Source: CAXBYZ01 sp963980215
GTDB lineage: Bacteria; Patescibacteriota; Microgenomatia; UBA1400; CG1-02-47-37
NCBI GenBank assembly: GCA_963980215.1
Contig: CAXBYZ010000005.1
Location: 1 to 51,406, forward strand
Reading direction: 5' to 3'
Length of the DNA stretch: 51,406 nt
Part shown: in pieces, positions 38,244-46,018 of the stretch
Layout of the letters: every line of letters begins with the position of its first letter
Numbering within the stretch: the stretch's first letter is position 1
Notes under the pieces: model-generated
What the model saw: only the letters and a program-made list of their open reading frames with translations
The model's database searches: none
What the model was told of the DNA's origin: nothing
Program-made: the position numbers and the translations under genes

Positions 38244-40150
38244 TGGCAAGACAAAGAAAAGTTAAACTATCTGATAACGCTCTAACCGTTTTAAGGAAGA
38301 GAGATTACTTGAAAAGAGATAAAGATGGCAGAGTAGTGGAGACCCCGGAAAAGATGTTTAGAAGAGTAGCTAGGGCGGTAGCGGGGGTAGAGAAAAATTA
38401 TGGTAAGGCAAAGGATGTAGTTGATTGGGAGGGTAAGTTTTATGATGCGATGTCTTCTTTGGAGTTTTTACCTAACTCACCAACCTTGATGCATGCTGGA
38501 ACTGAGTTTAATCAATTGTCTGCTTGTTTTGTGTTGCCGATGGGAGATTCTTTGGAAGAGATATTTAAGACTATGGAGCACACGGCCACGATTGCTAGAA
38601 CTGGTGGTGGAGTTGGGGTACCTTTGTCTGGACTTCGAGCCAGAGGTTCAAGAATTAAGTCAACGGGAGGAATAACTTCTGGGCCGATCTCCTTTTTACA
38701 ACTGTTTAACCAGATGGCCAACGTGATTAACGAAGGGTCTTCTAGAAGGGTGGCGATGATGGCGGTGATGAGTGTACATCACCCGGATATTATGGATTTT
38801 ATTTTTGCCAAGGGCGTTGAAGAAGAGGTGTCTAACTTTAATATTTCGGTGGGGGTGACGGATGAGTTTATGAAGGCGGCAATGAAGAATAAAGAGTATG
38901 AACTAAGAGCCCCTGAGTCAGGCAGGGTAGTTAAAAAGATTTCAGCTAGAAGAGTTCTTGATATGATAACTTTTCAGGCTTGGAAGACGGCTGATCCAGG
39001 GATGGTGTTTTTGACCAGAATGAACGATAAAAGTCCAGTGAATCACTTGGGAGAGATCGAGACGACTAATCCTTGCGGAGAGCAACCGCTGTTACCTTAT
39101 GAGAGTTGTAATTTGGGAAGCATAAACCTGTTTAAGTGTGTCAAGAATGGGAGAGGTAGAAGTAAACCGCACGTAGATTGGGAGAAGCTTGAGTATTTGA
39201 TTAGATTAGCAGTTAGATTTCTTGATGATGTGATTGATGTTTGTAGTTATCCTTTGGAAGAGATAGATAAGATGACTAGAAAGACTCGAAAGATTGGTTT
39301 GGGAGTGATGGGGTTTGCGGATATGTTAGTGAGATTAAAAGTGCCTTATGCTTCTAGTGAAGGTAGAAAGATAGGGGAGAAGATCTCTAAGTATTTGCAA
39401 AACATCGCTAGAGATGAGTCGAGAAAATTAGGTGAAGAGCGTGGCTCTTTTCCGGCTTTTGGTGGAAGTTTGTGGGAGAAAGAGGGTTTTAAGGCAATGA
39501 GGAACAGTACTGTTAATACAGTAGCTCCAACTGGGACTATTAGCATTATTGCTAACTGTAGTAGTGGGATTGAGCCTTTATTTGCCTTGTCTTATATTCG
39601 AAAGAATATCTTGGATGTTAATAACACTGAATTGATAGAAGTGAATGATTTGTTTGAGAAAATTGCTCGGCAGAAAAAGTTTTACTCAAAAGAGCTAATG
39701 AGACAGATTAGTGAGACTGGAGGAATAGACGGTTTACCCGGAGTGCCTAAAGATATTAAAGAGATTTATAAAGTAAGTCACGAGATTGATTTTGAGGCCC
39801 ACATTAAGATGCAAGCGGCATGGCAGAAGCATATTGACGCGGCGGTATCTAAAACTATTAACATGCCAAACTCAGCTACGCCAGATGACGTGAGAGATGC
39901 TTATGAACTTGCTTACGAGCTTGGCTGTAAAGGGGTGACAGTGTATCGAGATGGGAGTAAGAATAGGCAGGTGCTTAATGTTGGTTCTTCAAGCTTGACG
40001 AGCAAACCTTTGGCTGATGATAAAAGGAAGTGGGTGGGGAATGGACACTCGGTGGAAGAACTTTGTCCCGAGTGTGGAGGAGAGCTAACCTTTAAAGAAG
40101 GTTGTGCTACCTGCTTGTCTTGTGGTTATTCAAGGTGTAGCGTGTCATGA
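38243..40150 (+). CDS. nrdJ: AdoCbl-dependent (class II) ribonucleotide reductase, paralog 1
   Basis: This is a class II reductase converting NTP/NDP to deoxy forms with a B12 radical. It starts with DYLKRDKDGRVVETPEKMFRRVA, has the first catalytic Cys in SACFVLPM near residue 94, the signature ETTNPCGEQPLLPYESCNLGSINL near 273 (NxCxE) and VAPTGTISIIANCSSGIEP near 430. The C-terminal ECPECGG-type array (LCPECGGELTFKEGCATCLSCGYSRCS) carries the redox Cys pairs. It lacks an ATP-cone (635 residues). It is the first of three tandem paralogs. Confidence 0.95.
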   Translation: MARQRKVKLSDNALTVLRKRDYLKRDKDGRVVETPEKMFRRVARAVAGVEKNYGKAKDVVDWEGKFYDAMSSLEFLPNSPTLMHAGTEFNQLSACFVLPMGDSLEEIFKTMEHTATIARTGGGVGVPLSGLRARGSRIKSTGGITSGPISFLQLFNQMANVINEGSSRRVAMMAVMSVHHPDIMDFIFAKGVEEEVSNFNISVGVTDEFMKAAMKNKEYELRAPESGRVVKKISARRVLDMITFQAWKTADPGMVFLTRMNDKSPVNHLGEIETTNPCGEQPLLPYESCNLGSINLFKCVKNGRGRSKPHVDWEKLEYLIRLAVRFLDDVIDVCSYPLEEIDKMTRKTRKIGLGVMGFADMLVRLKVPYASSEGRKIGEKISKYLQNIARDESRKLGEERGSFPAFGGSLWEKEGFKAMRNSTVNTVAPTGTISIIANCSSGIEPLFALSYIRKNILDVNNTELIEVNDLFEKIARQKKFYSKELMRQISETGGIDGLPGVPKDIKEIYKVSHEIDFEAHIKMQAAWQKHIDAAVSKTINMPNSATPDDVRDAYELAYELGCKGVTVYRDGSKNRQVLNVGSSSLTSKPLADDKRKWVGNGHSVEELCPECGGELTFKEGCATCLSCGYSRCSVS

Positions 40151-42051
40151 AGATAGTTGAGCCAAAACAATCCAAGAACGCTAAAGAGATAACCAAGAAG
40201 AGATACTTGATGTCAGATAGTCAGGATAGACCAGTAGAGACAGTTGGGGAGATGTTGTGGCGAGTAGCTCAACACATGGCAAAACCGGAAGTGCTGTGGG
40301 AAGGAAATGGGATGGTTCAGAAAACTGCTGAGAAGTTTTACGAGAGAATGGTAAAAAAGAAGTTTGTGTGTAGCGGTAAGGCAATGTTTGAGGCTGGTAA
40401 CTTGGGAACATCTGGACAGCTGGCGGCTTGTTTTGTGTTACCGATTGAAGACTCTATTGATTCGATATTTAAAACACTAGGTGAAGCCGCGGTGGTGCAT
40501 AAAAATAATGGGGGAACAGGGTTTAACTTTAGCGCGATTCGACCCCATGGAGATAGAGTGAAGAATGTGATGGGGGCGGCTTCTGGACCGGTGGATTTTA
40601 TTCGAGCTTTTAGCGCGGCTTTGTCTAAGATTTTGCAGGGAGCTAAAAGACAGGGAGCTAATATAGCCATATTAAATATTGACCACCCTGATATTGAAGA
40701 GTTTATTGAGATGAAAGATGAAGATGGAAACTTGAAGAACTTTAATGTTTCAGTTGGAGTGACGGATGAGTTTATGAAGGCGGTGAAGAAAAAGAGTCAG
40801 TGGAGGCTGGTTCACCCAAGAACCAAGGAAGTGGTGAAAAAAATTAGAGCTGATATATTGTTTGATAAGATCTGTGAGCATGCTCACTTGAGCGGAGATC
40901 CGGGGATGATGTTTCTTGATGCTATGGAGAGAGATAATCCAACCCCAACTTTAGGAAAGATAGAGGCGACTAATCCTTGTGGGGAAATAGCTATGTTACC
41001 GTATGAAAATTGTAATTTGACCAGCATTAGTTTGGCAGAACACTTGAAAAAAAATGATAAAGGTGAGTACGAGATTGATTGGAAAGATTTAGAAAAATCA
41101 GTGAGAGTAGGGGTAAGATTTTTGGACAATATGGTGGAGGTGAATAACTATCCTTTGCCACAAAATGAAAAGATGGTGAAGGATGGTAACAGGAGAATTG
41201 GTTTGGGAGTGATGGGATTTGCTCACTTGCTGTATAAACTTGAGATTGGCTACAACAGTGAGAAAGCGGTGGTACTTTCTGAAAAACTAGCTTCATTTAT
41301 TCGAAAAGAGGCGGATAAAGAAAGTGAGAGGTTAGCAGTTATTCGAGGGAACTTTTCTAATTATGATGTCAGTATCTATAAAGATAGTAAGGCCCCGAGA
41401 AGAAATTGTGCCACGACTATGATTGCTCCAACCGGGACGATTAGTATGTTTGCTGATTGTTCTTCGGGAATCGAACCGGTGTTTTCTTTAGTAACTTTGA
41501 GAAGAACGTTTTTTGAAGATAATAAAGAGAATCGACCAACAAGAGAGCTAACTATTACTGACCCAGTTTTTGAAGAGTATTTGAAAACCTGGGTGAAAGA
41601 TAAAAAGAGAAGGCAAGAAATTTTGGAGCAAGTGGCTAGTGAAGGTGGAATAAGAAATGTAAAAGAGCTACCACTGAAAATAAGAAGAGTGTTTTGCACA
41701 ACTCACCAAATTGAGCCAGAGTATCATGTGAGAATTCAGGCGGCTTGGCAGAAACACTTTGATAACTCTGTATCAAAAACAGTTAACTTTAATCATAAAG
41801 CAAAGGTGAGTGATGTAAAAAATGCTTACTTTTTGGCTTGGAAATTAAAGTGTAAGGGGATCACTATTTACCGTGACGGATCCAAAGAAGACCAAGTGCT
41901 TCGAGGGAGTGAAAAAGGTTCCGAATTCGAATTTCCTGTTAAGTTTCGGAACCTAAAAAGTGAGGTGTGTGTGGATTGTGGGGGGGGTTTAGAAATTAAA
42001 GAGGGGTGCTTTACATGCAGTCAGTGTGGCTGGAGCAAGTGCAGCATATGA
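40147..42051 (+). CDS. nrdJ: Class II ribonucleotide reductase, paralog 2
   Basis: Same fold and motifs as its neighbour: AACFVLPIEDS near residue 95, EATNPCGEIAMLPYENCNLTSISL near 275, MIAPTGTISMFADCSSGIEP near 424 and a Cys-rich tail VCVDCGG...CFTCSQCGWSKCSI. At the start of the effector region it reads HKNNGGTGFNFSAIRPHG. No ATP-cone. It overlaps the first reductase by 4 bases. A GGTTCCGAA-type inverted repeat encodes the linker before the Cys tail, KGSEFEFPVKFRNLK. The sequence differs enough from paralogs 1 and 3 that the duplication looks old. Confidence 0.93.
   Translation: MKIVEPKQSKNAKEITKKRYLMSDSQDRPVETVGEMLWRVAQHMAKPEVLWEGNGMVQKTAEKFYERMVKKKFVCSGKAMFEAGNLGTSGQLAACFVLPIEDSIDSIFKTLGEAAVVHKNNGGTGFNFSAIRPHGDRVKNVMGAASGPVDFIRAFSAALSKILQGAKRQGANIAILNIDHPDIEEFIEMKDEDGNLKNFNVSVGVTDEFMKAVKKKSQWRLVHPRTKEVVKKIRADILFDKICEHAHLSGDPGMMFLDAMERDNPTPTLGKIEATNPCGEIAMLPYENCNLTSISLAEHLKKNDKGEYEIDWKDLEKSVRVGVRFLDNMVEVNNYPLPQNEKMVKDGNRRIGLGVMGFAHLLYKLEIGYNSEKAVVLSEKLASFIRKEADKESERLAVIRGNFSNYDVSIYKDSKAPRRNCATTMIAPTGTISMFADCSSGIEPVFSLVTLRRTFFEDNKENRPTRELTITDPVFEEYLKTWVKDKKRRQEILEQVASEGGIRNVKELPLKIRRVFCTTHQIEPEYHVRIQAAWQKHFDNSVSKTVNFNHKAKVSDVKNAYFLAWKLKCKGITIYRDGSKEDQVLRGSEKGSEFEFPVKFRNLKSEVCVDCGGGLEIKEGCFTCSQCGWSKCSI
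41916..41954. repeat. Inverted repeat in reductase paralog 2 linker
   Basis: AGGTTCCGAA (41916-41925) pairs with TTCGGAACCT (41945-41954). It lies in the linker before the C-terminal Cys array and encodes EFEF and KFRNLK. It belongs to the diverged GGTTCCG/CGGAACC variant group. Confidence 0.8.
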
Positions 42052-44300
42052 CTAACTTAATCATGATAGTTAAGCGAGATGGGAGAAAGGCGGATTTTAG
42101 TGAAGCTAAGATTGCCAGAGTGATCTTGAAAGCTTTGGAAGCTACTGGGAAGAAAAGAGAAGGTTTAGAACGCGAATTTCTCAAGGTTCGGAACCTTAAG
42201 AAAGAAGCAGATAGATTAACAAAAGTGGTGGTTAATATCTTGCAAAAAGGTATTAATGGAGACTTGCCAACAGTAGAGCAAGTTTCTGATGTGGTGGAGC
42301 AAGTGTTAATGGCAGCTGGTCACTTTGCGACTGCAAAAGCTTTTATTTTGTACAGAGAGAAACAACAAAAAACTAGAATAGTAAAGCAGATTATTGGGGT
42401 AAAAGATGACTTGGGTTTGTCTGTTAATCAGCTAAAAGTGCTTGAGAATAGGTATCTGAGGCACGATGAGTATGGCAAGACTATTGAGACACCGAAAAAA
42501 TTATTTAGACGAGTAGCTAGAGCGGTAGCAAAGATAGAGACTAAAGGTAAAAGAAAAGAGTGGCAAGAGAAGTTTTATAGAGTGATTTCTAGAATGGAGT
42601 TTGTGCCAGCAGGTGGGTACTTGAGATCGGCGGGAATGAAGAGGCCAACGATTGCTAACTGTTTTGTTTTGCCGGTTGAGGATAACATGGAGGGGATTTT
42701 TGATTCGGTCAAGTGGTTGGCTTTAGTCCAGCAAGCCGGCGGCGGTACGGGATTTAATTTTTCTAAGTTGCGACCCAAGGGAGATTTTGTGAATTCAAGT
42801 GGAGGCTTTAGCACGGGGCCGATTAGTTTTATGAAAGTGTTTGATGCAGCCACAGCACAAGTGATGCAAGGGGGTTATAGGATGGGAGCTAACATGGGAA
42901 TTTTGGATGTTTCACACCCTGATATTATGGAGTTTATTCACTGCAAGACTGATGAGGGAGAGATATCTAACTTTAATATTTCGGTAGGAGTGACAGATGA
43001 GTTTATGAAAGCAGTGCGAGATGATAAGAAGTTTGCCTTAAGAAACCCAAGAACTAGAGAAGTGGTTCAGACGATTGAAGCCAAGAATTTGTTTAACCAG
43101 ATGGTTAGTTTAGCTTGGAGAACTGGAGATCCAGGGATGGTGTTTTTGGACACCATAAATAAAAATAATCCAGTGATAGAGACCCTGGGCAGATTGATGG
43201 CAACTAATCCTTGCGGAGAACAACCACTTCACCCCTTTGATGTTTGTAACTTGGGATCGATTAACTTAGCTAAGATGATTCGCCCTTCGCGTAAAGCTTC
43301 GGGGCGGCAAGTAAATTGGAAAAAGCTTGAAGAGGTAGTTAGGATTGGAGTGAGGTTTTTGGACAATGGAGTAGATTTGAGTAGGTATCCGATCAAACAA
43401 ATTAAGAAGATGGCGAGAGCTAATCGAAGGATTGGCTTAGGAGTGATGGGGTTTGCGGATATGCTTTATCAAATGGAGGTAGGGTATAACAGTAATGAAG
43501 GAGTGAGGGTAGCAGAAAAAGTGATGGGGTTTGTGAATAAAGTGGGAGTGAATGAATCTCAAAATTTAGCTAAAGAAAAAGGAGTGTTTCCTAACTACAA
43601 AGGAAGTGAGTTTGAAAAAAAAGGGCTGAGGCGAAGGAACTTGGCTGTAACCACGATTGCTCCAACTGGAACTATTAGTATGGTGGCAGATTGTAGTAGT
43701 GGGATTGAGCCGGTGTTTGCATTGTCGTACGTTAAAAATGTGGTGGAAGAGAGTGGCTTGTCTTATGTTAATGAGTACTTTAGAAAAGCGGTTGAGGATC
43801 TTAAAATCAGTGAAGAGGAGAAAAATAAGATATATCAAAGGGTCTCTAAGACAGGCAGTTGTCAGGATATTGAACAATTACCTGATCTAATAAAGAAAGT
43901 TTTTGTCACGGCCTATGATATTAGTCCAGAAGCTCATATTAAGATGCAAGCGGGTTTTCAAAAGAGAGTGGAAAATGCGGTATCTAAAACCATTAATTTT
44001 CCGAGTGAGGCCACTTTGGAGCAAGTGGAAAAAGCTTATATTTTAGCTTGGGAGTTAAAGTGCAAGGGTGTGACTATTTATCGATCTGGATCGCGAGAAG
44101 GACAAGTTTTGGAGACGACTAAGAAGAAGAGTAAGAGCAACCCCCACTTTGCTAAAGCTTCTCGGGGTAAACAAGTGATTCAAAGTAAAGTAAAAGCAGT
44201 GCCTTTAAAGAATAAGTGTCCTGAGTGTGGAGAGGGTATGGAGATGGGAGAGGGGTGTATGACTTGTAGAAGCTGTGGGTTTTCTAAATGCTCTATTTAG
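42048..44300 (+). CDS. nrdJ: Class II ribonucleotide reductase, paralog 3, with ATP-cone
   Basis: The longest paralog (750 residues from ATG 42048). It has an N-terminal ATP-cone (IVKRDGRKADFSEAKIARVILKALEATG, residues about 6-90), so unlike its neighbours it may be shut off by dATP. The core has ANCFVLPVEDN near 208, MATNPCGEQPLHPFDVCNLGSINL near 385 and TIAPTGTISMVADCSSGIEP near 540. The tail is CPECGEGMEMGEGCMTCRSCGFSKCSI. ATG 42048 overlaps the previous stop (ATGA); an earlier frame start at 42006 lies in paralog 2. Palindromic repeats encode KVRNLKK in the cone and two Lys/Arg-rich stretches later. Confidence 0.95.
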   Translation: MTNLIMIVKRDGRKADFSEAKIARVILKALEATGKKREGLEREFLKVRNLKKEADRLTKVVVNILQKGINGDLPTVEQVSDVVEQVLMAAGHFATAKAFILYREKQQKTRIVKQIIGVKDDLGLSVNQLKVLENRYLRHDEYGKTIETPKKLFRRVARAVAKIETKGKRKEWQEKFYRVISRMEFVPAGGYLRSAGMKRPTIANCFVLPVEDNMEGIFDSVKWLALVQQAGGGTGFNFSKLRPKGDFVNSSGGFSTGPISFMKVFDAATAQVMQGGYRMGANMGILDVSHPDIMEFIHCKTDEGEISNFNISVGVTDEFMKAVRDDKKFALRNPRTREVVQTIEAKNLFNQMVSLAWRTGDPGMVFLDTINKNNPVIETLGRLMATNPCGEQPLHPFDVCNLGSINLAKMIRPSRKASGRQVNWKKLEEVVRIGVRFLDNGVDLSRYPIKQIKKMARANRRIGLGVMGFADMLYQMEVGYNSNEGVRVAEKVMGFVNKVGVNESQNLAKEKGVFPNYKGSEFEKKGLRRRNLAVTTIAPTGTISMVADCSSGIEPVFALSYVKNVVEESGLSYVNEYFRKAVEDLKISEEEKNKIYQRVSKTGSCQDIEQLPDLIKKVFVTAYDISPEAHIKMQAGFQKRVENAVSKTINFPSEATLEQVEKAYILAWELKCKGVTIYRSGSREGQVLETTKKKSKSNPHFAKASRGKQVIQSKVKAVPLKNKCPECGEGMEMGEGCMTCRSCGFSKCSI
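42177..42203. repeat. 27-bp palindrome in the ATP-cone of reductase paralog 3
   Basis: TTTCTCAAGGTTC, G, GAACCTTAAGAAA with one mismatch. It is translated as FLKVRNLKK between helices of the cone. Confidence 0.85.
43281..43306. repeat. CCC-TTCGCGTAAAGCTTCG-GGG repeat in reductase paralog 3
   Basis: CGCCC (43281-43285) pairs with GGGCG (43302-43306). The middle TTCGCGTAAAGCTTCG closely resembles the riboswitch variable arm. Translated as PSRKASGR. Confidence 0.6.
44142..44167. repeat. CCCC-CTTTGCTAAAGCTTCTC-GGGG repeat in reductase paralog 3
   Basis: CCCC/GGGG ends enclose CTTTGCTAAAGCTTCTC, related to the repeats at 36144-36170 and 43281-43306. Translated as HFAKASRGK in the linker before the Cys tail. 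Confidence 0.6.
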
Positions 44301-44986
44301 CTAGCGAGTCACCAAGGCGACGACATATGCTAGGTTGGTTGGGGTTGCCATTTGAAGTAGTGGATCATGGGATTGATGAGAGTGAGTACCGAGACTCAAA
44401 CGGAAAAGAGATGGTGAAGAGCTTGAGTTTAGCAAAAGCCTATGGAGGTTTGGGGGGCATTCGCCCCCTAAATAAAAATAAACAAGTAGAGAGTAAGGGA
44501 TATTCATTCCTTACGGATATTAATAGAAACAGTCAAGAGAAAGCGTTGGTGATTGGGTCGGATTTGACGGTGGAGCTTAACGGTAAGACTTATGATAAAC
44601 CCAAGGACTTGAATGATGCTAAGAGGATCTTGAAAGTTTTGAGTGGCAAGACTCATGTGATTTATTGTGGCGTGGCTGTGGTGGATGCTAAGACAGAGAA
44701 AGCAGTGGTGAGTGTGGATAGCGTTGAGGTAAAGATGAAAGACTATGATGAGAAAATAGTGGACGAGTATATAAAGAAGTTTGAGGTTCTAGATAAAGGG
44801 GCGAGTTACTCGATCCAGTTTGAGTTGCCTGAGTATGGGAGTTTGGTAGAGAAGATTGATGGGAATATGACGGCAATTATTGGTTTACCAATGGAGTACT
44901 TGGTAAATTTGTTGAAAGAATTCGAGGTTACGAACCTCGAAGATTGGCGAAAGATATGTAAGGAGGAGATGGGGTATGATGGGTAA
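44288..44986 (+). CDS. Maf/YhdE nucleotide pyrophosphatase
   Basis: This is a Maf-family house-cleaning NTP pyrophosphatase. The start LYLASESPRRRHMLGWLGLPFEVVDHGIDE is diagnostic, the ALVIGSDLTVEL strand (near residue 86) carries the catalytic Asp, and KPKDLNDAKRILKVLSGKTHVIYCGVAVVD follows. Between the KAYGGL helix and that strand an extra 20-25 residues are encoded by two hairpins (44449-44472, 44493-44514). A third palindrome encodes FEVTNLE near the C-terminus. All insertions keep the frame. It overlaps the third reductase by 13 bases. Confidence 0.9.
   Translation: MLYLASESPRRRHMLGWLGLPFEVVDHGIDESEYRDSNGKEMVKSLSLAKAYGGLGGIRPLNKNKQVESKGYSFLTDINRNSQEKALVIGSDLTVELNGKTYDKPKDLNDAKRILKVLSGKTHVIYCGVAVVDAKTEKAVVSVDSVEVKMKDYDEKIVDEYIKKFEVLDKGASYSIQFELPEYGSLVEKIDGNMTAIIGLPMEYLVNLLKEFEVTNLEDWRKICKEEMGYDG
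44449..44472. repeat. 24-bp hairpin in maf
   Basis: TTTGGGGGGC and GCCCCCTAAA form a 10-bp stem (one G-T pair) around ATTC. Part of an insertion not present in typical Maf proteins. Confidence 0.75.
44493..44514. repeat. 22-bp hairpin in maf
   Basis: GTAAGGGA and TTCCTTAC pair (one G-T) around TATTCA. It is 20 bases after the previous hairpin, in the same extra loop. Confidence 0.7.
44921..44941. repeat. 21-bp palindrome (TTCGAGG family) inside maf
   Basis: Exact 21-bp core, read as FEVTNLE between VNLLKE and DWRKICKEEMG. Same codon phase as in sufU. Confidence 0.95.
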
Positions 44987-45029
44987 TGTAAACTTGACAA
45001 AGTAATGTAAAGTGTTAGAATTAATGTAA
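44984..45029 (+). promoter_or_regulatory. Promoter with three TAATGTAA iterons for TA pair 1
   Basis: TTGACA (44994-44999), 16 bases, TAGAAT (45016-45021), ATG nine bases later. TAATGTAA occurs at 44984, 45003 and 45022, exactly 19 bases apart, bracketing both promoter elements. This is probably the antitoxin operator. Confidence 0.75.
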
Positions 45030-45030
45030 T

Positions 45031-45300
45031 ATGCAACAGTTAGTTTCGATTACTGGTCAAGGTCAAATTAGTATTCCTGTTGGGATGAGAAGGGCTTTGG
45101 GTTTGGATAAATATAATAAAGCTTGGATTAGCCTAGAAAAAGACAGTTTGAGAATTGACCCGGTACCTGATTTATTGGAGTTGGGTGGATCTTTGAAGAA
45201 GTATGCGATTAAAGGAAAGACAGCTGATCAGATTATGTCTTTGGAAAAGAAAGCGGTGGGAGAAGCAATAATTGAGAGATATAAAAAGTCTTTACGATGA
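45031..45300 (+). CDS. AbrB/MazE-type antitoxin
   Basis: This is an 89-residue SpoVT/AbrB-fold DNA-binding antitoxin. VSITGQGQISIPVGMRRALGLDKYNKAWISLEKDSLRIDPV (residues 4-45) is the swapped-hairpin DNA-binding domain, and the remaining helical tail would bind the toxin. It overlaps the PIN toxin gene by 4 bases. Regulation is probably by its own binding to the three 19-bp spaced repeats over the promoter. Confidence 0.82.
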   Translation: MQQLVSITGQGQISIPVGMRRALGLDKYNKAWISLEKDSLRIDPVPDLLELGGSLKKYAIKGKTADQIMSLEKKAVGEAIIERYKKSLR

Positions 45301-45692
45301 AAACGTATTACCTGGATTCGAATGCTATTTTGAGATATTTTTTGGGTGACATTGAGCCACAATACGAAAAGGTAGAGCAGTGTTTATTGAAGGCTAAAAA
45401 AGGGCAGGTGAGGGTAAATTTGTGCTCAGAGGTAATTATGGAGGTGGAGTTTGTGTTGAGAAAATTTTATGATTTACCGAGAAAAAAGATAGTAAAATTG
45501 TTGTTAGGTCTGATTAAAAACTCCTATATAAAAATAGATAATATAAATGAACTACTGGAAGTAATTAATTTATTTGAAGATATCAATATTGATTTTGTGG
45601 ATGTATTGTTGTTTGTAAGAGCTAAAAATGATGGGGCTGAAGTGTTATCTTTTGATAAAGATTTTAAGAGGCTAGAGAAGTTGGTGGGGTAG
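45297..45692 (+). CDS. PIN-domain (VapC-like) toxin, pair 1
   Basis: This is a PIN-domain RNase toxin. Acidic active-site residues are in YYLDSNAILRYF (Asp7), SEVIMEVEFVL (Glu), IDFVDVLLFVRA and LSFDKDFKRL (Asp). The length is standard (131). Translation is coupled to the AbrB-like antitoxin. The RNA target is unknown. Confidence 0.87.
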   Translation: MKTYYLDSNAILRYFLGDIEPQYEKVEQCLLKAKKGQVRVNLCSEVIMEVEFVLRKFYDLPRKKIVKLLLGLIKNSYIKIDNINELLEVINLFEDINIDFVDVLLFVRAKNDGAEVLSFDKDFKRLEKLVG

Positions 45693-45721
45693 AATATTCC
45701 AAGTTCCGATCTTGGAATATT
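45693..45721. repeat. 29-bp perfect inverted repeat between TA pairs
   Basis: AATATTCCAAG and CTTGGAATATT (11-bp arms) around TTCCGAT, starting at the base after the toxin stop. Related in outline to the TTCGAGG family (AATATTC outer arms). Confidence 0.85.
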
Positions 45722-45728
45722 TAGCGGT

Positions 45729-45766
45729 TTGACATACTAATAGTATTATGGTATGTTTAGTATTAT
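45729..45766 (+). promoter_or_regulatory. Promoter/operator of TA pair 2
   Basis: TTGACA (45729-45734), 17 bases, TATGTT (45752-45757), ATG nine bases later. ATACTA/TAGTAT (45734-45746) is an inverted repeat, and TAGTATTAT recurs at 45741 and 45758, giving likely operator half sites. Confidence 0.65.
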
Positions 45767-46018
45767 ATGACACAGATGGTGGTAACAAATTTGCGAATGG
45801 AGCAACCGGATTGGTTGCAGATTAAGGCTATGGCTGGAGAAGTGGGTATGAGTGTGAATAAGTATATTAATCAGTTGATTAGAAAGACAGCAATAAAAGA
45901 AGAAATGGGAATGATTAAAGAGAGTAAAAAAATGACTATTTGGGACTTACCTAAAATTGCTAGTAAGAAAAACAAGCCAATGGGTATGAGTGAAGAGGAT
46001 GAAGTAATCTATGGTTAA
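45767..46018 (+). CDS. Ribbon-helix-helix-like antitoxin
   Basis: This is an 83-residue antitoxin. The N-terminal VVTNLRMEQPDWLQIKAMAGEVGMSVNKYINQLIRKTA fits a ribbon-helix-helix domain (strand, then two helices). The C-terminal WDLPKIASKKNKPMGMSEEDEVIYG is a short extended motif of the type that wraps a PIN toxin. It overlaps the next gene by 8 bases. Assignment rests on these motifs and context. Confidence 0.72.
   Translation: MTQMVVTNLRMEQPDWLQIKAMAGEVGMSVNKYINQLIRKTAIKEEMGMIKESKKMTIWDLPKIASKKNKPMGMSEEDEVIYG

Noticed and set aside
33316..45721. CRISPR array from the repeated 21-mers
   Set aside because: Copies are scattered over kilobases, lie inside genes, and have no regular spacers or cas genes.
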